DNA of 64,000 nucleotides from Leptolyngbya sp. SIOISBB (GCA_010671905.1 JAAHII010000001.1:1302001-1366000); one strand, 5' to 3'. Positions 43,430-52,810 are shown, counted from the stretch's first letter. Notes: a model not told the origin generated them from the letters alone. Made by a program: numbers and translations.

Positions 43430-45613
43430 ATGGTCCAAGAACTTCCCCGAATTCGGTTTCAAGGCGCGTTTCCCGAAACGGCAGCCACGGCATATCCAGT
43501 GTTTTATCGCACCTATAGCCGCAAAGATGAGACGGCCGACGGGGAACGGGAAACTTGGCAGCAGGTGTGCGATCGCAGTCTGGCGGGTCTGACAGAACTG
43601 GGTCAGCTTACCGACGACGAACGGCAGCTGATTTCGCGCATGCAGCGATCGGTGAAGGCGTTGCCCTCGGGGCGTTGGCTCTGGGTCGGCGGCACCGCCT
43701 GGAGCAAAAAGCCTGAGAACTTTTCCGGTGCTTACAACTGCACCAGCACCAACGTGGTGGACTGGCAGGCCTTTGGTCTCATGATGGATCTAGCCATGAT
43801 GGGCTGCGGCACGGGTGCGGTGCTGGAACCCAAATATATCAACCAACTCCCAGTCGTGTGCAATCACCTCAAGGTGCGACAAGAGGGCGCGATTGGTACG
43901 ACGCCTGTGGATCAACGGCGCGAAAAGACCGAGGTGGTCGTCACCGGCAACCAGGTACGGGTATTAGTGGGCGACAGTCGCCAGGGCTGGGTCAAGTCGT
44001 ACCAAACGATTTTGGAACTGTCTTCGGACGATCGCTTTACGGACGCCGTCGATGTGATTGTGGATTTGAGTGACGTGCGCCCTGCTGGCGAGAAGCTCAA
44101 GGGCTTTGGTGGAGTAGCGAATCCGGTGAAGCTGCCAACGTTGTATGAGCGCTGCGCCCATATTTTGAACAAAGCGATCGGGCGGCAGCTCAATTCGGTG
44201 GAATGCTGTTTGCTAATTGATGAAGCCGCTGCCTGTGTTGTGGCGGGCAACATTCGCCGCAGTGCGGGGATGCGCCAATTTGCTAGCAATGACACTCTGG
44301 CCGCTAATGCAAAAGATAACCTGTGGCAGCAGGATGACGAGGGTAACTGGCGCATCGATCCTGAGCGGGATGCCCTGCGCATGGCGAATCACACCCGCGT
44401 GTTTCACCACAAGCCCAACCTGGAAGAGACCACCGAGGCCGTTCGCAAGCAGTTTTATTCCGGTGAGGGAGCCATCCAATGGGCTGGGGAAGCCGAGCGT
44501 CGCGCTGGAGGCGAGGGCCGCTATGGCTTGAACCCCTGTGGTGAAATCCTCGGTCAAGACTTTCATTGCAACCTGGCAGAGATTCACCTCAATCAGATTG
44601 ATCCGACCAACGCGCAAGAGCAGGAAGATGCCTTTAAGGCGGGCGCTTTGGCCGTCGCGAGCCTGCTCAACCACAAGTTTGTCGAAGCCCGCTATCGTCA
44701 CTCTCGCGAAGAGGATCCCATCGTTGGCGTATCCTTCACCGGACTGTTTGACTTCTTTGTGAAAGCGTTTGGCGTCGAGTGGCTGCACTGGTGGGAAGCG
44801 GGACGCCCCGACACCATGCAGGGAGTGGAATTCAAAGCCAAAGAGCAGGAATACCTGAGCCGCTGGAAAGCGATCGTTCATGAAACCGTGTGGGACTATT
44901 GCGATCGCCACGGCATCAAACGGCCTAATCGTTGCACCACCGTGCAACCTGCGGGTACTAAGTCGCTACTCACGGGCGCGAGCCCCGGTTGGCATCCGCC
45001 CAAGTCCCAGCGCTACATCCGCCGCATCACTTTCCGCAAAAATGATCCGGTGGCGATGGCCTGCATCGACTACGGCTATTCCGTCATTCCCTCCCAGTCG
45101 GATAAGGATGAGCACGGTAACCTGCTGGACGATCCGTTTGATCCACGCTGTACCGAGTGGCTGGTGGAAATGCCGGTCGAGGTCTCTTGGGCCAACATTC
45201 CCGGTGCGGATGAAATTGCCATTGAGAAGTTTACGGCGCTGGCGCAGTTTGACTTCTATATGCAGGTGCAAAAGCACTACACCGCCCACAACACCTCCGC
45301 CACCATCGAGCTGCGGGAGTATGAAATCGACGGGCTCGCCCAGCGCATCTCCGATGCCATCCAAAACGATGAAGGCTACATCTCCGCCGCCCTCCTCGCC
45401 CGCTTCGACAACCTGCAAACCTTCCCCCGGTTGCCATTTGAGCCCATCGACAAGGCGACTTACGACGACATGGTGAAACAGGTCAAAGCCCGTCGCGGCA
45501 CCGAGGAGTTTCATACGGCATTGTCACGCTATGACCGAGGCGACTTAGTTGAGGCTGGCCCCGCTGGCTGCGACTCCGACAAGTGCCTCCTCCCGGAGAA
45601 AAAGCCTGATTAG
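43430..45613 (+). CDS. nrdJ: Adenosylcobalamin-dependent ribonucleoside-triphosphate reductase (class II)
   Basis: 727 residues, the length of the monomeric Lactobacillus-type enzyme. Key parts: GAYNCTSTNVVDWQAFGLMM with the first redox Cys, GLNPCGEILGQDFHCNLAEI with the thiyl-radical Cys and catalytic Glu, VQPAGTKSLLTGASPG, and the C-terminal thiol pair GPAGCDSDKCLLPEKK. It reduces NTPs to dNTPs using coenzyme B12. An AGGA-like site precedes ATG 43430. No cobalamin riboswitch is evident upstream. A terminator follows at 45637. Confidence 0.96.
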   Translation: MVQELPRIRFQGAFPETAATAYPVFYRTYSRKDETADGERETWQQVCDRSLAGLTELGQLTDDERQLISRMQRSVKALPSGRWLWVGGTAWSKKPENFSGAYNCTSTNVVDWQAFGLMMDLAMMGCGTGAVLEPKYINQLPVVCNHLKVRQEGAIGTTPVDQRREKTEVVVTGNQVRVLVGDSRQGWVKSYQTILELSSDDRFTDAVDVIVDLSDVRPAGEKLKGFGGVANPVKLPTLYERCAHILNKAIGRQLNSVECCLLIDEAAACVVAGNIRRSAGMRQFASNDTLAANAKDNLWQQDDEGNWRIDPERDALRMANHTRVFHHKPNLEETTEAVRKQFYSGEGAIQWAGEAERRAGGEGRYGLNPCGEILGQDFHCNLAEIHLNQIDPTNAQEQEDAFKAGALAVASLLNHKFVEARYRHSREEDPIVGVSFTGLFDFFVKAFGVEWLHWWEAGRPDTMQGVEFKAKEQEYLSRWKAIVHETVWDYCDRHGIKRPNRCTTVQPAGTKSLLTGASPGWHPPKSQRYIRRITFRKNDPVAMACIDYGYSVIPSQSDKDEHGNLLDDPFDPRCTEWLVEMPVEVSWANIPGADEIAIEKFTALAQFDFYMQVQKHYTAHNTSATIELREYEIDGLAQRISDAIQNDEGYISAALLARFDNLQTFPRLPFEPIDKATYDDMVKQVKARRGTEEFHTALSRYDRGDLVEAGPAGCDSDKCLLPEKKPD

Positions 45614-45636
45614 GTGTTAACGATCAGTTAGCTTTC

Positions 45637-45676
45637 CAACGTTTCCGAACTGTCAGATTCGGAAACGTTGTTTTTA
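45637..45676 (+). terminator. Rho-independent terminator of nrdJ
   Basis: AACGTTTCCGAA, loop CTGTCAGA, TTCGGAAACGTT, then GTTTTT, 24 bp after the nrdJ stop. Confidence 0.93.
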
Positions 45677-47268
45677 TTGAGAGACGAATGACTGTCTTTA
45701 GAAAGTGAATGCCATATTAGAAACAGAACTCTATCAAGCTTCATTGCATGCTGGAATTACTCGCGATCGCTACAGGCATTGAACTCGGCAAGTTTGTGCT
45801 GGATCAGGTGCTCGATCTGAGCAAACCGGTCTTAGAGAACTATGTCCAGGATTTCTTCAAAGACTGTTTAGATAGCGGCTTGGCGAGACTCAAAGCCAAT
45901 ACCCTCAAGCAACCGATGGCAGAGGCGATCGGCTTCTTTATTCAGCGTTTTATTAAAGAGCTACAGTTTTATGACATCCCTGACACCAGCATCAACCATC
46001 ACTACAAATCTGCTCTGAAGCAATTTGTGCGAGACAAGGCTGTGGGAAGCATCCTGGGAAAAGCCTTTGAGACAGGCTGTAAAAAGATTGACTATGCCCA
46101 ACTAGAAGCCATCTGGACAGAGCAATATCAGCAACCTGGATGGCAATTTCCTACTGAAGACTTTGACTGGCGCAGCGTCACAAAAGAATATTTAATCCAA
46201 GTCAAAAGCATTGTGAAAGCTGATGCTGAATTACGAGCCCTTCTAGAAACAGACTTGCTGGAAGAATTAGTCCACAATACTGCTCAACTCTCTCCCGGAT
46301 TTGATCTCGGCAAATATCGCGAGAGTCTGCAAACAAGCTATGGCTACTTGAAGCTGTATGCCCTCGACAGTAGCTATCGTGCTGACTCCATCCGGCTCTG
46401 GCGTATGTTTATTGAGCAAACTGTCCGGGAAGGTTTACCGCCAACTCGTTATGACCTACCTCTGGATATAAAACATAAACTCCAAAAAGCAGAGTATTTG
46501 GAAGCTGACCTGCCGGATGGGGCTCTGGAAATCTATTCCAGCGAGTACTTTAAACAACCGGATCGCAAGGTGTTGGAGGTATTAGCCGACACTCAACACT
46601 CTGTAATTTTGGGCGATCCAGGTTCCGGAAAATCCACGCTGCTGCAATTTTTAGCTCTAAACTGGGTGGAAGGTAAAACTGAAGTTCTACCTTTAATGAT
46701 TGAACTGCGGGAATATGCTCTGGCACAATCTTCTAACTTTCTAGACTTTCTCTATCGGGGTAAGGGAGCCGACTGGCAATTTGACCAACAGCAGCTCCAT
46801 CGGCATTTGTTGGAGAATCCCACCTTGGTAATGTTTGACGGATTGGATGAGGTATTTGATCGCCCTACCCAATCTGCCATCACCGACGACATTATCCGCT
46901 TTGCCCAAAGCTATCCTCAAGCCAGCGTTCTGGTTACCTCCCGCATCATTGGCTACCAAGGCTATAACTCGGAAAGGTTCAAACACTCTGGTTTCAGTCA
47001 GTTCACGATTCAAGAACTTAACGACGCGGAAACCCATGAATTTATTGATCGCTGGTATGACCTCTCAATGGGCAACGATCCTGATAAAGTACGCCTGAAA
47101 CAGCGGTTGAAAGATGCAATCAATAACTCCAAAGCCGTTCAAAATCTGGCCGACAGCCCCCTTCTATTGACGATGATGGCCATCCTAAATCGACGTCAGG
47201 AACTCCCTCGTGACCGTGCCGACCTCTATGATCAGGCTTCCCGTGTGTTGTTGTACCACTGGGATATA

Positions 47269-47279
47269 GATCACAAGGG
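47269..47279 (+). repeat. Target-site duplication, left copy
   Basis: GATCACAAGGG directly left of the ISAs1-type element; the right copy is at 48437-48447. At 11 bp it is slightly longer than the 8-10 bp usually given for this family. Confidence 0.93.
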
Positions 47280-48436
47280 CAGGGTTGATTCATTGTAGGA
47301 GACGAAAAATCCTCTCAACCTGGTTGGCGAGCTCTCGTAGAGCGGAAGTAACCGACTTAAACCCATTCAGTCGGAGCAAATTGATAGTAATGGAACGAAA
47401 CAGAGAGGCATTGAGCAAAGCGTTCGGGTTTCGGCCATACGTTTCATCTTCATGAAGGACGACATCTTTCGGCCAATGCAATTGATTTTCAATGCTCCAA
47501 TGCCCTCGCACCATATTGTTCCAGAGTCTTGCCGTGGTCGCTAGAGAGCTGAGATAGTAGGCTCGATGAATGGAACATTTGTCTGGCGTACAGCGCCGTC
47601 GTTCAACACAGAGGATGGTTTTCGTCCCCTGCCAGCGTTGAGGGTCAATCCCTTGGGCAGAATACACGCTGACCCGCCGCTGTTCTTGACGGCCATGGTG
47701 GCATTCGAAGGGGGTTGAAGCGGTTTGTCGCGGTTGGCGATAACGAATGATCGTCTCGATCTGACGATACAGCTTCCCCTGATTCTCTTTAACCGCCACC
47801 ACATAGTCATTGCCCCCCTCAACAATGAGCGACAGTGTTTTTTTTGCGCGTGAAGCGCATCCAGGCTGAAAGCCACTCCGCTCAAGTGGAGTTTCTCTAA
47901 CAGATACTGCACAACCTTCAACTCGCTATTGTCGGTGGGGGTCAGCGCGGCTAAATCGACGGTGATCCCTTGGGCTTGAGCAAAGACACTGACGAGTCCG
48001 ACAAAGCGCGTTTTGCCGTCATCGTCGGTGATGGGTTGTCGAATCCGCTTCCCGTCAATGGCATATACATCCTCGTCTACCGTGAGATACTGGCGCATCC
48101 ATTGAACAAAGGCGTCGCTGAGCGCGGCAAAGTCAAGCCCGATATGGGCTCGCCGGAAGGTCGAAAAGGACGGTACCGCGTCAAGGTCAATCTGCAATAA
48201 GTCAGCTACCTCGGAACCGTAGCGTTGCGCAAACTCCTCTAGGGGGCGATTCCCTCGATAACCCGCTAAATTTCCCATCACAATGAACACCAAAATGATC
48301 CACAGCGGATGGCGTTTCCCACGAGCATGACGATAGTCAGGGACGGTCTGTAGGGCTTCTATAAGGTTCATCGCAACATCAACGATACGGGTGCCTTACA
48401 GCTTAATTTTTATCTCATCACATTGAATCAGCCCTG
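47280..48436 (-). mobile_element. ISAs1-family insertion sequence, 1157 bp
   Basis: Imperfect terminal inverted repeats CAGGGTTGATTCATTGT (left, from 47280) and CAGGGCTGATTCAATGT (right, read on the minus strand from 48436). The element is flanked by an 11-bp direct repeat GATCACAAGGG at 47269-47279 and 48437-48447. It carries one minus-strand transposase gene. Excision down to one copy of the repeat restores the NACHT frame exactly. Confidence 0.95.
47290..48371 (-). CDS. ISAs1-family transposase in two frames
   Basis: About 360 residues in total. The first frame (48371 downwards) reads MNLIEALQTVPDYRHARGKR, HPLWIILVFIVMGNLAGYRG, VYAIDGKRIRQPI (catalytic Asp) and AFSLDALHAQKK. At the run of eight A (minus strand; 47838-47845) the frame is lost, and the second frame takes over with TLSLIVEGGNDYVVAVKENQ, RGHWSIENQLHWPKDVVLHE (catalytic Glu) and NPNALLNASLFRSITINLLR. 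A -1 slip on A8 or one extra A would join them, so expression by programmed frameshifting or transcriptional slippage is possible; simple inactivation or a base-calling slip is equally possible. Confidence 0.9.
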
Positions 48437-48447
48437 GATCACAAGGG
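48437..48447 (+). repeat. Target-site duplication, right copy
   Basis: GATCACAAGGG directly right of the ISAs1-type element, identical to 47269-47279. Confidence 0.93.
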
Positions 48448-49534
48448 TATGAATCTTCCTTTAGAAGCAATCGGACGGCGAGAAAAACAGGAGATATTGC
48501 GCCTGATTGCCTACGAAATGCAAGCCGGAGAAGAGGGATTAAAAGGCAATCTAATTCAAGTAGATCGCCTTATTCACATCCTCGTTGATCACCTACGTAA
48601 CCAGGGCTTTAGCGAACCTCGTGAGAAAGCTAACGTACTGATTCAACAACTACGAGAACGCAACTTTATTCTCTGCTATTACGGGACCGACACCTACGGC
48701 TTTATGCACCGTACATTTTTGGAATATTTCTGCGCTGTCGAGATCGTTCACCGCTTCGAGAAACAACGTACCCTTACCTTTGAAGAACTCCGCAATGAGG
48801 TCTTTGATCAGCACTGGAAAGATGAAAACTGGCATGAGGTTTTACGGCTTATTTGCGAGATGATTGACGTATCTATTTCTTATGACCTCATCAAGTTCAT
48901 ACTAGATAATGAAGACCCTTCAAGAAGATTTGAACACATTTTTATGGCAGATGATTGTTTGTCAGAAATTTCACAGTCAAAGCAACCCTCCTGTCTCAAA
49001 GAAAGTCTTTCAAAGGAAATCATTCAAGCTGTCCTAGATGTAAAGAAGGATCTTGCAGACAACAAGAATAAGTATCTCGATGAATGGCGAGAAGAGAACA
49101 AAGAAGAATATTTGCAGGCAGGCTTGCTATTGGAAAGAGCATTGTCAGATGGATGGATAAAAACATCAGAGGATGAGAATGACTTTTGGTTTGAATTGCC
49201 AGAAGAAGTCCTGACAGAAAATCAACATGCAGGAAATCTTATAGTGAAAAAAACTGAAGCACTCATGATAGCTTGGTTGGATACCGTATATCTATTGAGG
49301 CAAGCTGCAGAATCGCTGTCAAAGCGTCATTCAGATAGCCCAGAAGTTGTTTCGTTTCTTATGAAGAATGCATCTGAATTAGACTTTAAGGAAAGAGACC
49401 TGTTCATGCAGGCACTTTGCCGACGTTGTATGAATATTCCTCAAGCTGTTAATTTTTTAAAGGATGTGGCAGTCAGGGATCCAGACGAGAGGCTTAAGTC
49501 ATGGGCACAAGAGGCAGTAGCTAACATTCCCTAA
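48448..49534 (+). pseudogene. NACHT NTPase, second part after the insertion
   Basis: Continuation of the gene that starts at 45748. An ATG at 48449 could allow separate translation of a 361-residue C-terminal piece with the winged-helix and sensor-like regions but no NTPase core. Codon use and AT content rise towards its end (49000-49530). Confidence 0.8.
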
Positions 49535-49707
49535 AAAAATTAGAAAGTTTGAATATGGAGAAACTGAAATAATAAGCATACAGATTGAAGTGCTAGATGA
49601 GCTTTGACTAGGGCATTATTAGGGTCGCGTTATTGCTCCACTCCCCCAACTCACTTGTTGCCAATTTCAGTGCCAAAGATAATGGATTGATAAGAACCTC
49701 AACCTTT

Positions 49708-49905
49708 GGAATGAATGCCCTTGTGGAAATATTTCTGGAAGCTGGAGTAAAGCAAATCTTTTGGATCTGCAATTAAGCTATGTTTGACATGGCTGTTATT
49801 GATGTATTCGACAGGTTGGGCAAAATCGGCTTTATCTCAGATTTGATGTTCCCAAAAATGGTCCTGCCAAACCGCCTGTTCCCTTTGCTGCTTTCTGCGA
49901 AGCTG
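49708..49905 (-). pseudogene. REP-associated tyrosine transposase (RAYT) remnant
   Basis: Minus-strand frame reading QLRRKQQREQAVWQDHFWEH, QI-stop-DKADFAQPVEYINN, SHVKHSLIADPKDLLYSSFQ, KYFHKGIHS. The W-Q-x-x-F-W-E-H, D-Y-I-x-x-N-P-V-K-H-G-L and Y-S-S-F blocks are those of RAYT/IS200-like Y1 transposases. One in-frame stop and the absence of the N-terminal catalytic HUH part show it is dead. Confidence 0.8.
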
Positions 49906-49955
49906 AGATCGCATAAAATGGGAATATCCTAGCTGCTTCAATGCAGGAGTGTCTC

Positions 49956-50243
49956 ATGGCTAAACTCACCTTAGATGTCCCCGACGATTTGATGGCTCGT
50001 CTCGAAGACGCAGGTGACAGTCTGCCAGAACTACTGCAAATCGCGCTTCAGCTCTGGCAATCTTCCCAGCAGGGACAAGATGTTGTGGTGATGGCAGCAG
50101 GGCAGGAAATCCTTCATCTTCCCAACCAACCTTCTCCAGACCGACCGTTACCAAGTCGTGCCGAGTTGCGATCACACCAAAAGCTGTCTAAAACCTCAAC
50201 GCTTGAAACATTAAAACAACTGCGTGAAGAGTCTCGCTATTGA
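49956..50243 (+). CDS. Antitoxin-like protein of a VapBC-type module
   Basis: 95 residues from ATG 49956, with AGGAG at 49945-49949. The start AKLTLDVPDDLMARLEDAGD resembles ribbon-helix-helix or similar antitoxins of cyanobacterial PIN modules, and the C-terminal half is polar and probably wraps the toxin. It overlaps the PIN toxin start by 4 bp. Family not named with certainty. Confidence 0.7.
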   Translation: MAKLTLDVPDDLMARLEDAGDSLPELLQIALQLWQSSQQGQDVVVMAAGQEILHLPNQPSPDRPLPSRAELRSHQKLSKTSTLETLKQLREESRY

Positions 50244-50677
50244 TTTACGTTGATACCAGTTTCCTCGCACCTTTGTATATCGAAGAGACTACCAGTCTAC
50301 AAGTTGAGGCATACCTGCGATCGCAACCTCCCAGACAGATCAGTATCAGCGAATGGACTCAGGTAGAATTCGCTAGCTTGGTGTCTCGCCGAGTTCGCAT
50401 GGGGGAGCTTGAGTCTGAGCAAGTTCTCACGATTTTTCACACTTTTGAAGCGGATTGCACCAACATTTACACCGTGTTGAATGTCAGTTCTCTTGACTTT
50501 CAACTAGCGACATCCTTGCTTCGGCAAGATAAGACAACGCTACGAGCTGGAGATGCCCTGCATTTAGCGATCGCCCAAAATCACCAAGTTCAAGAATTTC
50601 TGACGCTCGATAAAGCACTCGCCAATACTGCTCAGACCTTTGGCTTGGCTGTCAGCAATGGTGGGATTGATTTGTGA
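50240..50677 (+). CDS. PIN-domain ribonuclease toxin (VapC type)
   Basis: 145 residues, start TTG 50240 overlapping the antitoxin stop. PIN acidic residues: YVDTSFLAPLYIEE (Asp 4), ISEWTQVEFASLVSRR (Glu), LRAGDALHLAIAQNHQV (Asp) and LTLDKALANTAQTFGL (Asp). It should cleave tRNA or mRNA when released from the antitoxin. Translational coupling through the 4-bp overlap is typical of these pairs. Confidence 0.85.
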   Translation: MIYVDTSFLAPLYIEETTSLQVEAYLRSQPPRQISISEWTQVEFASLVSRRVRMGELESEQVLTIFHTFEADCTNIYTVLNVSSLDFQLATSLLRQDKTTLRAGDALHLAIAQNHQVQEFLTLDKALANTAQTFGLAVSNGGIDL

Positions 50678-50760
50678 GCGATCGCGAAGCTGAGACGACT
50701 CCATCAATGTCAACAGTTGATTGTGCTTTGACTTTTTGGGAAAGCGATTAAGGCGCATTA

Positions 50761-51210
50761 TTACTCGGCAATGATGCTCTGCGGTGCTACGACCGTGATG
50801 TCAGAGACTTGGGTGAAATCTTGCGTATTGAACGTCAGCAAATGTGTAACTCCGTGAGTCAACATGGCTGCTGCAATCCGTGCATCATGAGCACGTTTCC
50901 CTACAATCTTTTGGGTCGATACCAACTGCTGCCAGATAGCAAAAATCTCAGGTCGATCCTCCAATAGGGGAAAACGATGCAACAGTTGAGTGATGACATC
51001 TTCAGCTTGTGTGGCTGCCCAACCCAGACCATTGACATCAACAGGTCGAGTTGAGACCACCCAAAATTCAATCAGTATCTGAGAGATGAGACAGCACTCC
51101 TGCTCCTGAGCCAATATTTTAGAAACCGCTTCAGACACTAGTTCATGCTGAACATCATCGGCATGAGCCAACCGTAAAACAATATTGGTATCGAGCAGGT
51201 AGAGCGCCAT
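50761..51210 (-). CDS. PIN-domain toxin (VapC type)
   Basis: 149 residues with the PIN acidic quartet: YLLDTNIVLRLAHADD, SQILIEFWVVSTRP, KRAHDARIAAAMLTHGVTHL and LTFNTQDFTQVSDITVVAP. It shares one base with the antitoxin gene upstream (start 51210, antitoxin stop 51210). A second PIN module, tail to tail with the first. Predicted site-specific ribonuclease. Confidence 0.87.
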   Translation of the reverse strand: MALYLLDTNIVLRLAHADDVQHELVSEAVSKILAQEQECCLISQILIEFWVVSTRPVDVNGLGWAATQAEDVITQLLHRFPLLEDRPEIFAIWQQLVSTQKIVGKRAHDARIAAAMLTHGVTHLLTFNTQDFTQVSDITVVAPQSIIAE

Positions 51211-51455
51211 TAGTCGTAAATGGTCTCTCGGTCAAAGGCAGAATCCGGCAAGCTTTGCCCTTGACCGTGGGGCAAATTAGCTGACCATTGCTTTAATTCT
51301 TTTGCTCTCTCGGCATAGGTGGCCCGCTGCCATAGAGGCGTCGGTAACGCTGCTCGATGCTGCCGCAGCTCTAACAACGTAATGAAAGTTGCAACTTGCT
51401 GTAAATGTTCGTCGCTAAGGGCATCAAGCTTTTGCTTTAACTTTTCTGCCTGCAT
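51210..51455 (-). CDS. Antitoxin partner of the PIN toxin at 50761
   Basis: 81 residues, highly polar. The N-terminal helix KLKQKLDALSDEHLQQVATF followed by ITLLELRQHRA resembles DUF2281/VapB-like antitoxins, which begin with such a 'L-D-x-L-x-E' helix. The C-terminal part ends in an acidic segment able to mask the toxin. Assigned mainly by its coupling to the PIN gene. Confidence 0.7.
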   Translation of the reverse strand: MQAEKLKQKLDALSDEHLQQVATFITLLELRQHRAALPTPLWQRATYAERAKELKQWSANLPHGQGQSLPDSAFDRETIYD

Positions 51456-51654
51456 TTACCCGCCTCTATTAGCGTTCTGTAGTTTATTCTAATTCGACAC
51501 AATGTCAAAAGGTGACTGGTCGTTGGCTTCTCGAAATCGAGATCGCTTTGCGGGTGTGCTGTTTGGGAGATGCGACCTGTGCTCGTGGTGCTGTAGGGGT
51601 ATCTCTGATTCGAGATCGCACAACAGAGAAACTACAGTAATAGATAGACGCGCG

Positions 51655-51714
51655 CATGAAACACACGCAACAGCCATGAAACACACGTAACAGCCATGAA
51701 GCACACGCAACGCA
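51655..51714 (+). repeat. Three 20-bp tandem repeats over the MNT start codon
   Basis: Units CATGAAACACACGCAACAGC (51655-51674), CATGAAACACACGTAACAGC (51675-51694) and CATGAAGCACACGCAACGCA (51695-51714). Each holds an ATG; only the third is in frame with the nucleotidyltransferase, while the first two meet stops at once. Confidence 0.9.
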
Positions 51715-52019
51715 GCGCCATTCTGAAAAGCGTGAAGCAGTATCTTCAGACGCTTTACAGTGAGCAACTGAAGGCGGTAATCCTTTATGGTTCACAAGCG
51801 AGAGAAGATGCCCACGAGTTTTCAGACATTGATATTCTTGTGGTCCTAGATGCCCCGATTCATCCGTATCGAGAGATTGATCGCACCAGCGAATTCATCG
51901 CCCAGCTTTGTTTAGACAACGATGTCGTTATTTCTCGACACTTCATAGCATCCGACAAATTTCAAAATGCCAACACCCCTTTTCTCCAAAACATCCACAA
52001 CGAAGGCATTCCAGTATGA
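51696..52019 (+). CDS. MNT-type minimal nucleotidyltransferase
   Basis: 107 residues with the nucleotidyltransferase signature AVILYGSQAREDAHEFSDID, G-S followed by D-x-D, and a third acidic residue in CLDNDVVIS. MNT proteins pair with HEPN proteins; the best studied, MntA, inactivates the HepT RNase by adding AMP. The HEPN gene starts within its stop codon (ATGA at 52016). Confidence 0.88.
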   Translation: MKHTQRSAILKSVKQYLQTLYSEQLKAVILYGSQAREDAHEFSDIDILVVLDAPIHPYREIDRTSEFIAQLCLDNDVVISRHFIASDKFQNANTPFLQNIHNEGIPV

Positions 52020-52180
52020 GCTCTGAAGTGCAAGCGTTGATCGCAAAAGCAAAAGAGAGCTTAGCGGCATCCCAGCTATTGACCGCAAATGGACTTCACG
52101 ACTTTGCTGCTTCACGCGCTTACTACACCATGTTTTACATCGCAGAAGCTTTTCTATGGAATAAGGGATTATCTTTATGA
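52016..52180 (+). pseudogene. HEPN-domain protein, truncated to 54 residues
   Basis: Reads EVQALIAKAKESLAASQLLT, DFAASRAYYTMFYIAEAFLW, then stops after NKGLSL. Full HEPN partners are about 125-140 residues. The second half, which holds the R-x4-6-H ribonuclease motif, is missing. The stop codon overlaps the next gene's ATG (ATGA 52177), so a deletion has fused the remains of the MNT/HEPN module to the following VapBC module. Confidence 0.8.
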
Positions 52181-52398
52181 ATACTGCTGACACCCTTTAC
52201 GAACTCGTCAAAACCTTGCCCGAAGAGCAAGCCAATCTTGTGTTGATATTTGCTGAGTTTCTACGGCAACGGCTGCAATCCAACGCGAGTGAGCAGTCAG
52301 AACCCCTCTCCAACTATTTTGGCGCTCTCAAAGACTCCCCTAACTTCAATGAAGATCCTGTCGAGATCCAGAGAGCGATGAGACGTGAGTGGGACTAA
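52177..52398 (+). CDS. DUF2281-type antitoxin
   Basis: 73 residues: TLYELVKTLPEEQANLVLIF, AEFLRQRLQ, then a polar tail with SNYFGALKDSPNFNEDPVEI and QRAMRREWD, the pattern of DUF2281/VapB antitoxins. It overlaps the truncated HEPN by 4 bp and the downstream PIN toxin by 14 bp. Confidence 0.8.
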   Translation: MNTADTLYELVKTLPEEQANLVLIFAEFLRQRLQSNASEQSEPLSNYFGALKDSPNFNEDPVEIQRAMRREWD

Positions 52399-52810
52399 GT
52401 GGCTGCTAGATACTAACTTCGTGATCGGCTGGCTCAAAGGGAGCGAGGCAGTCCAGAGTGTTTTACACGATTTCTCGATATCTCTCCAAAACTGCTCCTA
52501 CAGCTTCATCACCCGAATTGAACTCCTAGGGTTTCCCACCATCACAGATGCCGAAGCCAAAAGCATTGAAAATTTGCTTAGTGCAATGAATTACGTGCCC
52601 ATGAGCCAAGCCATCGAAGATGCCACTATTCAGATCCGTCGAGAGTATGGCCTCAAAACACCTGATGCCATCATTGCCGCTACAGCCATCGTTAATGATT
52701 TAGAGCTGCTTACTTTAGATCAGCAACTGGCAAACCGTATGACCGAAATTTCATCCAAGCAACTCGGATCGAAATGTGATCGCTCAAAGACTATCTCAAG
52801 TTGCGATTAG
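52385..52810 (+). CDS. PIN-domain toxin (VapC type)
   Basis: 141 residues from GTG 52385: KWLLDTNFVIGWLKGSEAVQ, SFITRIELLGFPTITDAEAK, YGLKTPDAIIAATAIVNDLE and LLTLDQQLANRM, giving the PIN acidic residues in order. Third complete PIN pair in 3 kb. A partial copy of the gene's middle follows at 52932. Confidence 0.87.
   Translation: MSGTKWLLDTNFVIGWLKGSEAVQSVLHDFSISLQNCSYSFITRIELLGFPTITDAEAKSIENLLSAMNYVPMSQAIEDATIQIRREYGLKTPDAIIAATAIVNDLELLTLDQQLANRMTEISSKQLGSKCDRSKTISSCD

Larger units (their letters stand above)
45748..49534 (+). pseudogene. NACHT-type STAND NTPase, split by an ISAs1-like insertion
   Basis: Without the insertion and one target repeat the gene is one clean frame of 872 residues. 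Part 1 (45748-47279) has an N-terminal helical domain of about 270 residues (LELLAIATGIELGKFVLDQV; no known effector recognised), then the NACHT core: VILGDPGSGKSTLLQFLALN (Walker A), TLVMFDGLDEVFD (Walker B), VLVTSRIIGYQGY and LADSPLLLTMMAIL. Part 2 (from 48448) continues LYHWDIDHKG into MNLPLEAIGRREKQEILRLI, the winged-helix part FMHRTFLEYFCAVEIV, and a C-terminal helical sensor-like region ending SWAQEAVANIP. Such STAND NTPases often act in antiphage defence. Disrupted in this strain; the fragment frames are otherwise undamaged, so the insertion is recent. Confidence 0.9.
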
